Positions 9,873 to 18,083 of a stretch of 64,000 nucleotides of DNA are shown in pieces; the first letter of the stretch is position 1; each line of letters opens with the position of its first letter. Under the pieces are notes generated by a model. That model worked only from the letters and a program-made list of their open reading frames with translations, was not told the DNA's origin and ran no database searches. Origin of the DNA: JAXLYX01 sp046351215 (GTDB lineage: Bacteria; Myxococcota_A; Polyangia; Polyangiales; Houyiibacteriaceae). The stretch spans positions 62,001-126,000 of the forward strand of contig JAXLYX010000015.1 in the NCBI GenBank assembly GCA_046351215.1, in the 5' to 3' direction. The position numbers and the translations under genes are program-made.

Positions 9873-10858
9873 GCGCGGCGCGAGGGTCGCCCCGTGACGA
9901 CGTCACGGACGATGCGGTGCACCGCGGCGAGATCGTCCGGGTAGAGGTGCGTGCCCTCGAGCTCGTGCCACCGCACCTCCGGGTGACGCCTCCGTATCGA
10001 CGCGACCTGGTCGGGCGGGGCGAGGGCGTCGTGCCGCTGTACGACCACGTGCAGGTCTCGCGGATCGACGCGTAGCCCGAGCCGCAGCGGCTCCGTGACC
10101 ACGAGATCGTCCAGCGCGAAGCGCGCATTGAAGCGGGAGAAGACGCGCCGCATCGGGCGGTGGATGCGCCCCATGAGACCGAGCTCGGTCGCGCTCGCGT
10201 GCAGACTCGTGACCGGGCAATAGAGGATCGCCTCGTCGACGTCGGCGGAGTGCGCGAGGTGCAGGGCGAGCTGGCCGCCGATGGAGAAGCCGAGGACGGT
10301 CACGCGCTCGTAGCCCTCGCGCTCGACGAGCCATTCGAGGAGCGCTCGCACCCCGCTCACGGCCGAGCGCAGGTTCTCCACGAAGCGCGAGAGACGCGCG
10401 CTCGTGAAGCCCGAGCCCGGCCAGAGCGGATACGTCCCCGGCTGATGGTGCGTCATGATGTTGGTGCACACGTCGACCGGCAGCTCCCCGAGGCCGAAGA
10501 GACGGCTCATCAGCGCCGGCGAGGGCACGCCGTAGCAATGGCAGACGAGCACGAGATGCCGGCTCGGGCCCCGCCTCGATCGCGCGAGGTGCGCGAGGAT
10601 CCGATCCGAGGGCTCTCCCGAGAGGCGGGCATAGGGGTTCGTGCCCTCGATCCGCCCGGCGGCGTCCATCGCCATGCGGATCGACGATGGCTCGAGCGCC
10701 GGATGCAGACCTCGCGCCTCGATGTCCCCGAGAACGATCTCGCGATGGGGATCGTGCCGGAGCTCGTCGAGACGCGACGCCGAGAGGGCGACCTCGCCGA
10801 TCGACCATGCGCCGCCCAGCGCGGCCTCGAGAGGCATGAGGGCTCGTCCGAGGGACAT
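9869..10858 (-). CDS. Alpha/beta hydrolase family protein
   Basis: A 329-residue soluble protein. The nucleophile elbow is GFSIGG with S192 after a hydrophobic strand (RVTVLG). The oxyanion region reads VCHCYGVP near 105-113 and a candidate catalytic histidine is in EGTHLYPDD near the C-terminus. The long N-terminal part (1-100) is not typical of small esterases; I cannot name the substrate. I prefer ATG 10858 because a -10-like TATCGT (minus strand, 10865-10870) lies just upstream and the longer frame from 10948 reads as random sequence. Confidence 0.78.
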   Translation of the reverse strand: MSLGRALMPLEAALGGAWSIGEVALSASRLDELRHDPHREIVLGDIEARGLHPALEPSSIRMAMDAAGRIEGTNPYARLSGEPSDRILAHLARSRRGPSRHLVLVCHCYGVPSPALMSRLFGLGELPVDVCTNIMTHHQPGTYPLWPGSGFTSARLSRFVENLRSAVSGVRALLEWLVEREGYERVTVLGFSIGGQLALHLAHSADVDEAILYCPVTSLHASATELGLMGRIHRPMRRVFSRFNARFALDDLVVTEPLRLGLRVDPRDLHVVVQRHDALAPPDQVASIRRRHPEVRWHELEGTHLYPDDLAAVHRIVRDVVTGRPSRRA

Positions 10859-10979
10859 CGGAGGACGATAGCCGTCCCGCGCGTGCGAACCAGGTTGCCG
10901 GGGCGCCGCACGACGGAATTCGGCCCGCGCTACGCCTTCGGGAGGCATGGCCGCCGTTCACCCTTTCGGAGGCGAGTTC

Positions 10980-10988
10980 TGGTAGCCT
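10980..10988 (+). promoter_or_regulatory. Extended -10 promoter of the EF-hand gene
   Basis: TGGTAGCCT, an extended -10, sits 21 bases before the ATG at 11010. A ribosome-binding site (GGAGG, 10996-11000) lies between them. Confidence 0.5.
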
Positions 10989-11009
10989 CGCGCGCGGAGG
11001 CGAGAAGGC

Positions 11010-11225
11010 ATGCGCGACGTGAGCGAATTCTTCCAGCAGGTCGACAAGGACGGGAACGGCAGCATCGATCTCATCGAGTTCCGCGAGCTGCTCTCGGCGC
11101 TCGGTCTGGACCTCGAGCCGGCGGAGGCCGAGCGGCGCTTCGATGCGATCGACGTCGACGAGAACGGCCTCATCGAGGCGGAGGAATTCGCGACCTGGTG
11201 GACCGAGAGCGGCCACGCGGGCTGA
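11010..11225 (+). CDS. Small calmodulin-like EF-hand protein
   Basis: A 71-residue protein consisting of two canonical EF-hands. Loop 1 (12-23) has D12, D14, N16, S18 and E23; loop 2 (48-59) has D48, D50, N52 and E59, the full set of calcium ligands. Flanking helices (FFQQV, FRELLSAL, AEAERRFDAI, FATWWT) complete the pair. There is no signal peptide, so it should be cytosolic and act as a calcium sensor or buffer. Bacterial two-EF-hand proteins of this size are uncommon; the partner is unknown. Confidence 0.92.
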   Translation: MRDVSEFFQQVDKDGNGSIDLIEFRELLSALGLDLEPAEAERRFDAIDVDENGLIEAEEFATWWTESGHAG

Positions 11226-11240
11226 GCGCCGGCCGCGTGC

Positions 11241-11783
11241 TCATTTCGCGCGCGACGGCAGCCGAAGAGTCCTGCCTGAGACCATGAATTCGCCCATCCC
11301 GCGGTGATGGAGCGTTCGAGCACCTTCGCGGGCGGGGTCGATCCAGGCCTTCACCACCTCGAGGACGAACAGGCCGTAGCGGCTGACGTTGCGCGTGTCG
11401 ACGACGCGGCACTCGAGGCTCGCGAAGCATTCGTCGACGAGAGGGGCCGAGACCTCGCGCGCCGGGACCGGCGTGAGGCCGATCGTCTCGAACTTGTCGG
11501 TCTCGCTCCCGCTGGAATTGCCGCAGGCGACGACCTTCTTCGCGAGGCGCGCGGGCGGGACGTTGAGGACGCATTCCTTCGTCGCCCGGAGCGCCCGAAA
11601 GCTGAAGTTCCGGTCGCTGACGACGCAGGCCACGAGCGGCGGCTCGAAGTCGAGCATCGTATGCCACGACATCGCCATCACGTTGCTCCTGCCACGGTGA
11701 TGCGTCGTGAGCAGGACGACGGGCCCCGGCTCGAGGAGCCTGTACACCCAGGAGAGCGGAAGGTTCTTCTTGGCATTCTTCAC
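11241..11783 (-). CDS. Flavin reductase-like FMN-binding split-barrel protein
   Basis: A 180-residue protein of the flavin reductase/HpaC family: GPVVLLTTHHRGRSNVMAMSW near the start, the PPLVACVVSDRNFSFRAL core strand and helix, and EFMVSGRTLRL near the end. The usual function is NAD(P)H-dependent FMN reduction or FMN-bound oxidoreduction. I place the start at GTG 11783 because GGAGG precedes it by seven bases. No partner oxygenase is adjacent. Confidence 0.85.
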   Translation of the reverse strand: MKNAKKNLPLSWVYRLLEPGPVVLLTTHHRGRSNVMAMSWHTMLDFEPPLVACVVSDRNFSFRALRATKECVLNVPPARLAKKVVACGNSSGSETDKFETIGLTPVPAREVSAPLVDECFASLECRVVDTRNVSRYGLFVLEVVKAWIDPAREGARTLHHRGMGEFMVSGRTLRLPSRAK

Positions 11784-11898
11784 GGGCTGCCTCCGCTGGG
11801 GAACGTGAAGCCGGCATCGTCCCACGAAGCGACCCGCGCGGTCTGCCGATCGTCACACGGAGACGCGCGGCCTGGCTCGCCGAGGCGCACGAAGCCGC

Positions 11899-13215
11899 TC
11901 AGGGAACGACCTGCCCCGACCGCTGCACGTCGGTCACGACGAGACCGGGCTCGGCGCCCGTCGGCGGTGCGCCCTCCTCCACGCTCGAGGAGGCGAGCAC
12001 GCCGGCGGGACCGCGGTTGCTCGTCGCCACGCTCGAGAGCCACGTCACCGTGCCGCCCGAGGCGATCCCCCAGGCGTCGTCGAAGCCCGGGAGCCCGCTC
12101 AGGCTCGTGGTCTCGAAGGTCGCCGCTCCCGTGGCCTCGAGGTAGCCCGTGGTGATGCGCTCGTCCCAGCTCCGCGATGCCCCGCCGGCGACGCGATGGT
12201 AGAGCGAGAAGACCGCATCGCCCGCCACGTCCGGGAACTCGGCGGAGAGGCGCACGTAGGGAGCCTTCGCGACGACGAGCACCGTGGGACCCGCGACCGG
12301 CGACGGCAGCGCGAGCTCGACGTCGGCGACCTCGTGCACGTAGGCGATCGCGCTCCGTCGTCCGGCGTCGGTGTTGGGCGAGCCGGCATTCACACGTGCG
12401 GCCTGCACGTCGTTCGGCGCGAGCAGCGAGGCCGGGGGCCCCGACCACGCCTCGAGCGAAGACGCGTAGGTGCCGACCGTCACGCCGCCCGCGGTCGTGA
12501 ACCAGCCCGCGAGGAAGGGGGCGTCGGCGGCGAGCGCGCCCGTGACCGTGGCGGACCCGCTCGCGCCCGGGACGGCGCTCGCGACCGAGGCGGCCCACTG
12601 CGAGCCGTTGCCGAAGGAGAGAGCGCGCTCGATCGCGTAGTCCACGAGCGCTCCGTTGCGTCGGCGCATGACGACGTCGGTCGTGCCCGTGACGAGCTTC
12701 GCCGTGAACGTGGGCGTCGTCGACGTGGGATAGCCGCTTCCGGTCGCGAACGAGACCGCGACGTCGTCGCCCATCGCGAGGCCGACGACCTGGCCCTTCA
12801 CCGACGCATCGTGGGCGGCCGTCGTACAACGCGCGCGCAGCGTGTCGGCCTCCGTGACGAGCGCGTGGACCACCGTCGCGCTCGTCGACGCGCCGGGCTC
12901 GGTCGGAGCGCAGACGATCGCGACGCCGTAACGCCCCGAGGCGATGGGGAAGACGTATCTCCCTCCGAGCCCGTCGACGACCTGCCAGGGTCCGTCGCCG
13001 TCCTGGTACGCGACCCAGCTCGCGTTCGCCTCGATCGGAGCGAACGTGCGAACGGTCACTTCGACCGGTCCCTGCGGGCCGCTCGACCCCGTCGTCCCGC
13101 CGTCGTCGCAGCCCGCGCCGAGCCCGGCGAGCACCGTGGCGCCCGCGAGGCAAGCGCGACGGACGCGACGAAGCGCCCCGCCGTTCGATCCGTTCGTGGA
13201 GTTGCCTGCCGCCAT
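11899..13215 (-). CDS. Predicted lipoprotein, beta-rich, function unknown
   Basis: A 438-residue exported protein. The N-terminus has basic residues, a hydrophobic stretch and the lipobox LGAGC (mature cysteine near 36), followed by a Gly/Ser linker. The rest is Thr/Val/Ala-rich with repeated short strands, like a stack of beta-sandwich domains. I recognise no family or catalytic motif. A GAGGAG ribosome-binding site supports ATG 13215. Confidence 0.75.
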   Translation of the reverse strand: MAAGNSTNGSNGGALRRVRRACLAGATVLAGLGAGCDDGGTTGSSGPQGPVEVTVRTFAPIEANASWVAYQDGDGPWQVVDGLGGRYVFPIASGRYGVAIVCAPTEPGASTSATVVHALVTEADTLRARCTTAAHDASVKGQVVGLAMGDDVAVSFATGSGYPTSTTPTFTAKLVTGTTDVVMRRRNGALVDYAIERALSFGNGSQWAASVASAVPGASGSATVTGALAADAPFLAGWFTTAGGVTVGTYASSLEAWSGPPASLLAPNDVQAARVNAGSPNTDAGRRSAIAYVHEVADVELALPSPVAGPTVLVVAKAPYVRLSAEFPDVAGDAVFSLYHRVAGGASRSWDERITTGYLEATGAATFETTSLSGLPGFDDAWGIASGGTVTWLSSVATSNRGPAGVLASSSVEEGAPPTGAEPGLVVTDVQRSGQVVP

Positions 13216-13249
13216 CGCCCACGCGCTCCTCGGGACGACGAAGCGCGTC

Positions 13250-13270
13250 CCTCCCCGCGACTCGGGGAGG
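13250..13270 (-). terminator. Terminator hairpin after the ceramidase-family gene
   Basis: A perfect 8-bp stem (CCTCCCCG at 13250-13257 against CGGGGAGG at 13263-13270) with loop CGACT, lying in the 88-base gap downstream of the stop at 13304. Confidence 0.5.
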
Positions 13271-13303
13271 AGAGCGCCGTTCCGTCACGGAATCGGCGCG
13301 CGC

Positions 13304-15415
13304 TCAGTCGCCGACGTACGGGAACGGCGTGCCGGGGACCGAGTGCACGGCGTCGACGATCAACACGAGCCGGTAGGTGCCAGGCGGCGTCTCGGCGGAC
13401 GGCATCCACGTCGCGCGGTAGCGATGGATGCCGCGACGCCCGCTCTTCTTGCCTTCGTGCACGAGCTCGACGTCCTCGGAGGTGTCGTCGACGGGATCGC
13501 CGGCCGCATCGACGTGGGGCACGAAGCGCCCTTCCGCATCACGCCGCTCGACGCGCACGAAGGGCTGCCCCGTGCCGACGAGCGTGACCGGATGCCCCGC
13601 GCGGAAGAAGAGGACGAACGCCTGCCGATCGTCGCGGGTCGTGGAGGAGGTGCGCTCGAGGACGGGCACGAGGGGAGGCTCGTCCGGCATCACGTCGGCG
13701 CGATCGAGGCGGACCTCGGGGAGCGCGAGGGGCTCGACGAGCGGGCGTCCCGAGCCCTCCACGCCGGCGCGCACGCTGCGCGCGAGCCGAACGAGATGCG
13801 CCGTGATCACGGGCTGCGTGCGCGGACCGTAGAGCGTCGAGCCACCCTCGTAGTGCTGAGCCGCGTATTCCTCGGGGGTCGTCATGTACTGGACGTACTC
13901 GTTGGCGAGCCCGACCAGCATCACCTGCTCCGTCCCGAGCGCGGCGGCGACGGAGGCGCGGATCCTCCGTCCGGCGGTCGTCGTCGCCTCGAAGGGATAG
14001 GAGACGATGGCGCCGCTTCCGACGCCGACGACCGAGAGCGGCGCGACGGTGGGGAAGCCCCCGGCGCCGAGGTTCTCGGAGATCAGGAAGGCCTTCGGCG
14101 CCTGGCAGCCCGTGCCCGGCGAGACGATCCCTTCGTGGAAGAGACGGCCGCAGAAATGCGTGCGTCCCTCCTCCGAGCCGCAGATCGCCGCGCGCCCGAG
14201 GGCGGCGTGCGGGCAGAGTCGGGGAGCGTCGGCTCCGTCCTCCGGAGCGAGGGCGTTCGGGAGGAAGAGATCGCGCATCGCCCGCACGATGCGAGGCTCC
14301 GTCTCGTAGGCGCTCGCTCCGCCGTGGGCCGCGACCACGCGATCGGCGAGCAGCTCCCCGAGGCGGCGCGCTTCGGGCCAGCCCTGCACGCGGTAGTCGG
14401 GACGCACGTCGCCCTCGGCGCCGTTCGCGAGGACCGCGACGAAGGAACCGTCGCCGCGGAGGCGGGCCTCGATGCGGCGCGCGGCGTAGCCGAAGAGATC
14501 GGCCTCGAGCAGCTGGTTCGTGTTCGGCACCACCGTGCCGTGCACGGGGAACGAAGCGTAGAGCGCGAGGGGACGTGGCCCCTCGGGACCTTCGACGTCG
14601 ATGCGGAGGAGATCGAGGCGCCCCTCGACCTCGGCGACCGGATCGACGCCGTCCGTCCGGCAGGTCGTGCCGAGCTCGCCCATCGGGTCCTCGTTGCCGC
14701 AATGGGCGACGACGCTGCGGTTCTGGCCGATCGCGGGCTCGCGATCGCGGCCGCCGTTCACGAAGGCGTGCGTCCACGCGATGCGCGCCGGCTGCGCGGT
14801 CTCGGCGGCGCGCGCGATCGCACCCGCGATGCGCGTCGCGAGGAAGTCGAGCACACGCGGGTCGAACCCGGTCGTCTCGCCGCTGAACGCGCCCGCGTAG
14901 TTCGGCGAGGCGAAGTAGTGTGCGGGTCCCCCGTGGGTGTGCGTCGCCGAGATCACGAGCCGATCGGCCCCGAGGTGGAGCTCCGAAGGGAGACGGGCGC
15001 CGACCTCGCGCACGAGGGCGAGGGAGATGCCGAGCAGATCGCAGGCGACGAAGGCGACGCGCTCGCCCTGCGCGTCCTCGAGGTAGACGGCGCGGCAGCG
15101 GAGCCGGCCGCGACGACCGAGGGCCTGCCGCGCCTCCGGCCCGTGCCCGAAGGTGCCGACCAGCATCGCGGGGGTGACGTCGGCCTCGGCCGCGCCCGCG
15201 CGGAAGCCGCCCGTCCCCGGAAGGGGAGCCTCGGGGACCACCACGACGCCCTCGGGTCCGACGGTCGCACCGGGGATTCCGAGGGGGGGCCGGTAGCCCG
15301 AATGGCAGGCGGCGAGGAGGGGGAGGAGGACGAGGACGGCGAGCGCGCGTTGACACCCCTCGGACGCGCTCCTAGGCTCCGCTCTCTCTAGGAGGCCGGA
15401 AGTGGCGGATCTCAA
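13304..15415 (-). CDS. Neutral ceramidase-family lipoprotein lacking the usual serine
   Basis: About 700 residues of the neutral/alkaline ceramidase family, which hydrolyse N-acyl sphingosine with a zinc ion. Visible family motifs are the zinc-ligand stretch ATHTHGGPAH, AFVNGGRDREPAIGQNRS, NGAEGDVRPD, and NEYVQYMTTPEEYAAQHYEG near the second half, plus a C-terminal Ig-like domain. The GDxSPN motif that carries the nucleophilic serine reads GDVRPD, so arginine replaces it. A lipobox (LLAAC) places it on the cell surface or in the periplasm. The start is unclear: no ATG or GTG is in frame, TTG 15415 opens the frame, and GTG 15356 is one frame off. Confidence 0.8.
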   Translation of the reverse strand: MRSATSGLLERAEPRSASEGCQRALAVLVLLPLLAACHSGYRPPLGIPGATVGPEGVVVVPEAPLPGTGGFRAGAAEADVTPAMLVGTFGHGPEARQALGRRGRLRCRAVYLEDAQGERVAFVACDLLGISLALVREVGARLPSELHLGADRLVISATHTHGGPAHYFASPNYAGAFSGETTGFDPRVLDFLATRIAGAIARAAETAQPARIAWTHAFVNGGRDREPAIGQNRSVVAHCGNEDPMGELGTTCRTDGVDPVAEVEGRLDLLRIDVEGPEGPRPLALYASFPVHGTVVPNTNQLLEADLFGYAARRIEARLRGDGSFVAVLANGAEGDVRPDYRVQGWPEARRLGELLADRVVAAHGGASAYETEPRIVRAMRDLFLPNALAPEDGADAPRLCPHAALGRAAICGSEEGRTHFCGRLFHEGIVSPGTGCQAPKAFLISENLGAGGFPTVAPLSVVGVGSGAIVSYPFEATTTAGRRIRASVAAALGTEQVMLVGLANEYVQYMTTPEEYAAQHYEGGSTLYGPRTQPVITAHLVRLARSVRAGVEGSGRPLVEPLALPEVRLDRADVMPDEPPLVPVLERTSSTTRDDRQAFVLFFRAGHPVTLVGTGQPFVRVERRDAEGRFVPHVDAAGDPVDDTSEDVELVHEGKKSGRRGIHRYRATWMPSAETPPGTYRLVLIVDAVHSVPGTPFPYVGD
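15350..15378 (+). promoter_or_regulatory. Strong consensus promoter for the phasin-like gene
   Basis: A perfect TTGACA (15350-15355), 17-base spacer, TAGGCT (15373-15378). Transcription would start near 15385, leaving a 17-base leader with an AGGAGG ribosome-binding site before GTG 15402. It is the most consensus-like sigma-70 promoter I found. Confidence 0.75.
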
Positions 15416-15701
15416 GGACTTCCTCACGAAGAAGGGCATGGAGCTCATGCAGGACCCGCGGGTCGCGAAGCTCATGCAGGACGAGCGGGTTTCGAAGGGC
15501 ATGATGCAGGCCATCCAGCTGCGGGGGAAGGTCCAGGAGCAATTCGAGAAGGGCGTCGAGGACATCGCCGGCGCGCTGAACCTGGCGACGACGAAGGAGA
15601 TCAAGGATCTCAAGCGCCAGATGAAGAAGATGGAGCGCGAGCTCGAGCAGGCGCGCGCCGCGGCCAAGAAGGCCGCCGAGAAGGCCGGCGAGAAGGCCTG
15701 A
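15402..15701 (+). CDS. Phasin-like coiled-coil protein
   Basis: A 99-residue, lysine- and alanine-rich protein with GTG start and AGGAGG ribosome-binding site. Residues 1-60 are amphipathic (two related helices around QDPRVAKLMQ and QDERVSKGMM) and 62-99 form a continuous heptad coiled coil (IKDLKRQMKKMERELEQA) ending in KKAAEKAGEKA repeats. This resembles phasins and polyhydroxyalkanoate regulators, but no PHA genes are nearby, so the function is inferred only from shape. The strong promoter suggests an abundant protein. Confidence 0.75.
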   Translation: MADLKDFLTKKGMELMQDPRVAKLMQDERVSKGMMQAIQLRGKVQEQFEKGVEDIAGALNLATTKEIKDLKRQMKKMERELEQARAAAKKAAEKAGEKA

Positions 15702-15718
15702 GCCGGCGGGCTCAACGG

Positions 15719-15763
15719 GACTGCCACGAACCCCCGATGAATCGGGTGCGTTCCGTGGCAGTC
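15719..15763 (+). promoter_or_regulatory. Long hairpin just upstream of a GTG start
   Basis: The outer arms (GACTGCCACG and CGTGGCAGTC, near-perfect) enclose an inner perfect stem CCCGAT/ATCGGG with a 2-base GA loop. The structure ends 8 bases before GTG 15772, which has no recognisable ribosome-binding site. It may terminate the upstream transcript or control translation of the TPR gene. Confidence 0.55.
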
Positions 15764-15771
15764 TCTCGTTC

Positions 15772-16479
15772 GTGACCCTGACGCGCTCCTTCCTTCGACT
15801 CGCGCTCGCCGGGCTCCTCGCCTCGGCCTCCCCTCTCCTCGTCCCCGTGGGCGGGGCGCAGGCGCAAGGAGGCTCCCGCGGAGCTCCCTCGGCCGACGCG
15901 ACCGCCCGTGCACGGACCCTCTTCGAGCAGGGCCAGGCGGCCTATGCCCAGGGTCGCTTCGACGAGGCCGTGGCCAAGATGCGCGAGGCCTACGAGCTCA
16001 CGCACGCCGCGGAGCTCGCCTTCAACGTGGCGCGCGTCTACGAGCGCATGAGCGACTACCGGAACGCCATCCGGTACTTCGAGCTCTACCTCCGCGACGG
16101 ACATCCCGCGCCCGAGGAGCGAGCGCAGATCGAGGAGCGGATCGCCGCGATCCGCGCCGCCGACCAGCGTCGTCGCCAGCAGGTCTTCACCGCCCCCGCG
16201 TCGAACGACGAGATGGCGCAGGAGGCCCGGACCTTCTTCGAGCGAGGGGTCGCGCTCTACCGTCGCCGCCAGTACCAGGCCGCGATGGAGGCGTTCATCG
16301 CCGCGCACCGCTTCGCCCCGCTCCCGGAGGTCCTCTACAACATGGCCGTCACGGCCGAGCGTCTCGGCTCGACCCAGGACGCGATCGACTACTACCGCGA
16401 GTACCTGCGTGTCCGCCCCGACGGACCGGAGCGAGGCCAGGTCGAGCGCGAGATCGAGCGGCTCCGCAGCGCTCGCTAG
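15772..16479 (+). CDS. Exported TPR-repeat protein
   Basis: A 235-residue protein with a signal peptide (1-32, cleavage near AQA-QG) and two blocks of tetratricopeptide repeats: roughly 42-110 (ARTLFEQGQAAYAQGRF, AFNVARVYERMSDYRNAI) and 150-230 (ARTFFERGVALYRRRQY, LYNMAVTAERLGSTQDAI). It should act as a periplasmic scaffold. The start codon is GTG with a hairpin directly upstream and no clear ribosome-binding site. Its 3' end overlaps the convergent DUF4112 gene by four bases. Confidence 0.85.
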   Translation: MTLTRSFLRLALAGLLASASPLLVPVGGAQAQGGSRGAPSADATARARTLFEQGQAAYAQGRFDEAVAKMREAYELTHAAELAFNVARVYERMSDYRNAIRYFELYLRDGHPAPEERAQIEERIAAIRAADQRRRQQVFTAPASNDEMAQEARTFFERGVALYRRRQYQAAMEAFIAAHRFAPLPEVLYNMAVTAERLGSTQDAIDYYREYLRVRPDGPERGQVEREIERLRSAR

Positions 16480-16991
16480 CCGGCGAAGAGCTGCGCGATC
16501 TTCGCGCCGAGGAAGACGGCGAGGAGGATCGGCACGAGCACGGTGGCCGCCGCGAAGGTGATGCCGAGCGCGACGATCGCGTAGTCGAGCGTCGTCGGCT
16601 CCTTCGCCTCGTGCTCGTAGGTCTCGAGCAGCACCAGGTTCCGCTTGTTCGAGCGGAAGAAGAGATCGAAGACGTCGCCGACCACCGGCACCGAGCCGAG
16701 CACGAGGTCGACGAGGATGTTCATCACCATCCGGAAGAGGATCACGCCGGGCACGCCGCGGCGGAGCGCCGCGACGAGGATCGCGGTCGAGGCGACGGCG
16801 GTGAGCGAGTCGCCCGCCCCGGGGAGAAGGAAGCCGAGGATCGCGTCGAGCCCGACGCCGACGTCGGTGCCGGGGATCCGCACGAGCTCGTCGAGGAGGC
16901 GCACGAGGCGGAGCACCCACTCGGGCACGTCGCGCTCGCGTGCGATGCGGGCGAGCTCCTGCTTCAGGTCGAGGCGATCCTCGTCGGTCAT
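16476..16991 (-). CDS. DUF4112 membrane protein
   Basis: A 171-residue inner-membrane protein with the DUF4112 core: RIPGTDVGVGLDAILGFLLPGAGDS, then PVVGDVFDLFFRSNKRN, and helices near residues 65-80, 90-105 and 140-165. The biochemical role is unknown. Its ATG overlaps the stop of the upstream hydrolase gene (ATGA, 16988-16991), so the two proteins are probably made together. Confidence 0.87.
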   Translation of the reverse strand: MTDEDRLDLKQELARIARERDVPEWVLRLVRLLDELVRIPGTDVGVGLDAILGFLLPGAGDSLTAVASTAILVAALRRGVPGVILFRMVMNILVDLVLGSVPVVGDVFDLFFRSNKRNLVLLETYEHEAKEPTTLDYAIVALGITFAAATVLVPILLAVFLGAKIAQLFAG

Positions 16992-18007
16992 GCGCGTCGC
17001 GCGAGCCAGTCGCGGATCAGGGGCCAGACCGTGGTCGGCGCTTCCTTGCCGAGGATCAGGTCGATGTGCCCGAGCGGATAGACGCGGAACATCTTGTCCT
17101 TCGAGCCGCTCTCGTCGTAGCCGCGCTTCACGGCCGGGGGCGGCGCGAGCGCGTCCTCCGTGCCCGCGATCACGAGCAGCGGGAGGTCCATCGCCCGGAA
17201 GGCGACGCCGTAGTCGAGGCGGCCGACGGACGCGCCGAGCGTCTCGCGATCGCCTCCGGTGACGAGGTCGATCGTGACCTTCACGCTCGTCGCCTCGAAG
17301 GAGTGGGCGAGGTACTCGTGGAGCAGCTCGTGCTCGAGCTGACCGGGCCGCCAGCCGCGCGCGATCTTCGGGAAGATCGGGAGATCGAAGAGCGAATGCG
17401 TCGCCTTGAGCGCGGGGCCCGCGTACTTCGTCGGAAGGAGCGGGTTCGAGTCGAGCAGGCCCGTGAAGTGGATGCCCTCGACGAGCTTGCCGAGCCAGAC
17501 GAGCGCCGTGTTGCCCGCGCCGAAGCGGTAGGGCGAGCCGATCGAGATGACGCCCTTCACCTTCTCCCGCACGACGGTTCCGGCCGCGGCGTAGGAGAGG
17601 AGCCCGCCCATCGAGTGCCCGAGGAGGAAGACCTTGTCGTGACCGGAGAGCGCGATCGCCTCGCGGACGAACGACGGGATGTCCTCCCGGATGTGCTCGT
17701 CGAGCATGCGCGGACGCATCTCGGTGAAGTGGCGGGACCGCCCGTGGCCGCGGAGCTCGGCCGTGAACACGTCGAAGCCCTCGGCCGCGAGATAGGCGGA
17801 GAAGGAGCGCTTCGTCGTATGCCAGGTGTAGCGGTTCTGCGCGAAGCCGTGGATGAGGATCACCGCGGCCTTCGTCTCGGCGACGTCGGCCCTGCGCTTC
17901 CTCACCATGCCGAGCGGCGTGCCGGACGTCATCACGACGTCCTTCACGAGTCGCTCGCGGCGGCTCCCTTCGACCTTCTGGTCGACGACCTCGGTGCGGA
18001 GGATCAT
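16988..18007 (-). CDS. Alpha/beta hydrolase (serine lipase/esterase type)
   Basis: A 339-residue soluble hydrolase: oxyanion motif HGFAQNR near 53-59, ELRGHGRS at 84-91, nucleophile elbow GHSMGG with S132, acid in AGTEDALAPP, and histidine in PLGHIDLI. The fold is that of lysophospholipase- or PHA-synthase-like hydrolases; the substrate cannot be read. An extended -10 on the minus strand (18017-18025) lies just upstream. Confidence 0.88.
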   Translation of the reverse strand: MILRTEVVDQKVEGSRRERLVKDVVMTSGTPLGMVRKRRADVAETKAAVILIHGFAQNRYTWHTTKRSFSAYLAAEGFDVFTAELRGHGRSRHFTEMRPRMLDEHIREDIPSFVREAIALSGHDKVFLLGHSMGGLLSYAAAGTVVREKVKGVISIGSPYRFGAGNTALVWLGKLVEGIHFTGLLDSNPLLPTKYAGPALKATHSLFDLPIFPKIARGWRPGQLEHELLHEYLAHSFEATSVKVTIDLVTGGDRETLGASVGRLDYGVAFRAMDLPLLVIAGTEDALAPPPAVKRGYDESGSKDKMFRVYPLGHIDLILGKEAPTTVWPLIRDWLARRA

Positions 18008-18016
18008 GTCGCCCCT

Positions 18017-18025
18017 AGCCTAGCA
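18017..18025 (-). promoter_or_regulatory. Extended -10 promoter before the hydrolase gene
   Basis: On the minus strand this reads TGCTAGGCT, followed by nine bases and the ATG at 18007. It is the same extended -10 class seen elsewhere in the window and predicts a very short leader. Confidence 0.5.
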
Positions 18026-18083
18026 GCCTTCCGAGGGGAGGCGGAGGCGGACGCGCCCCTTCCGCCCTCCGGGTCGGTGCCGG

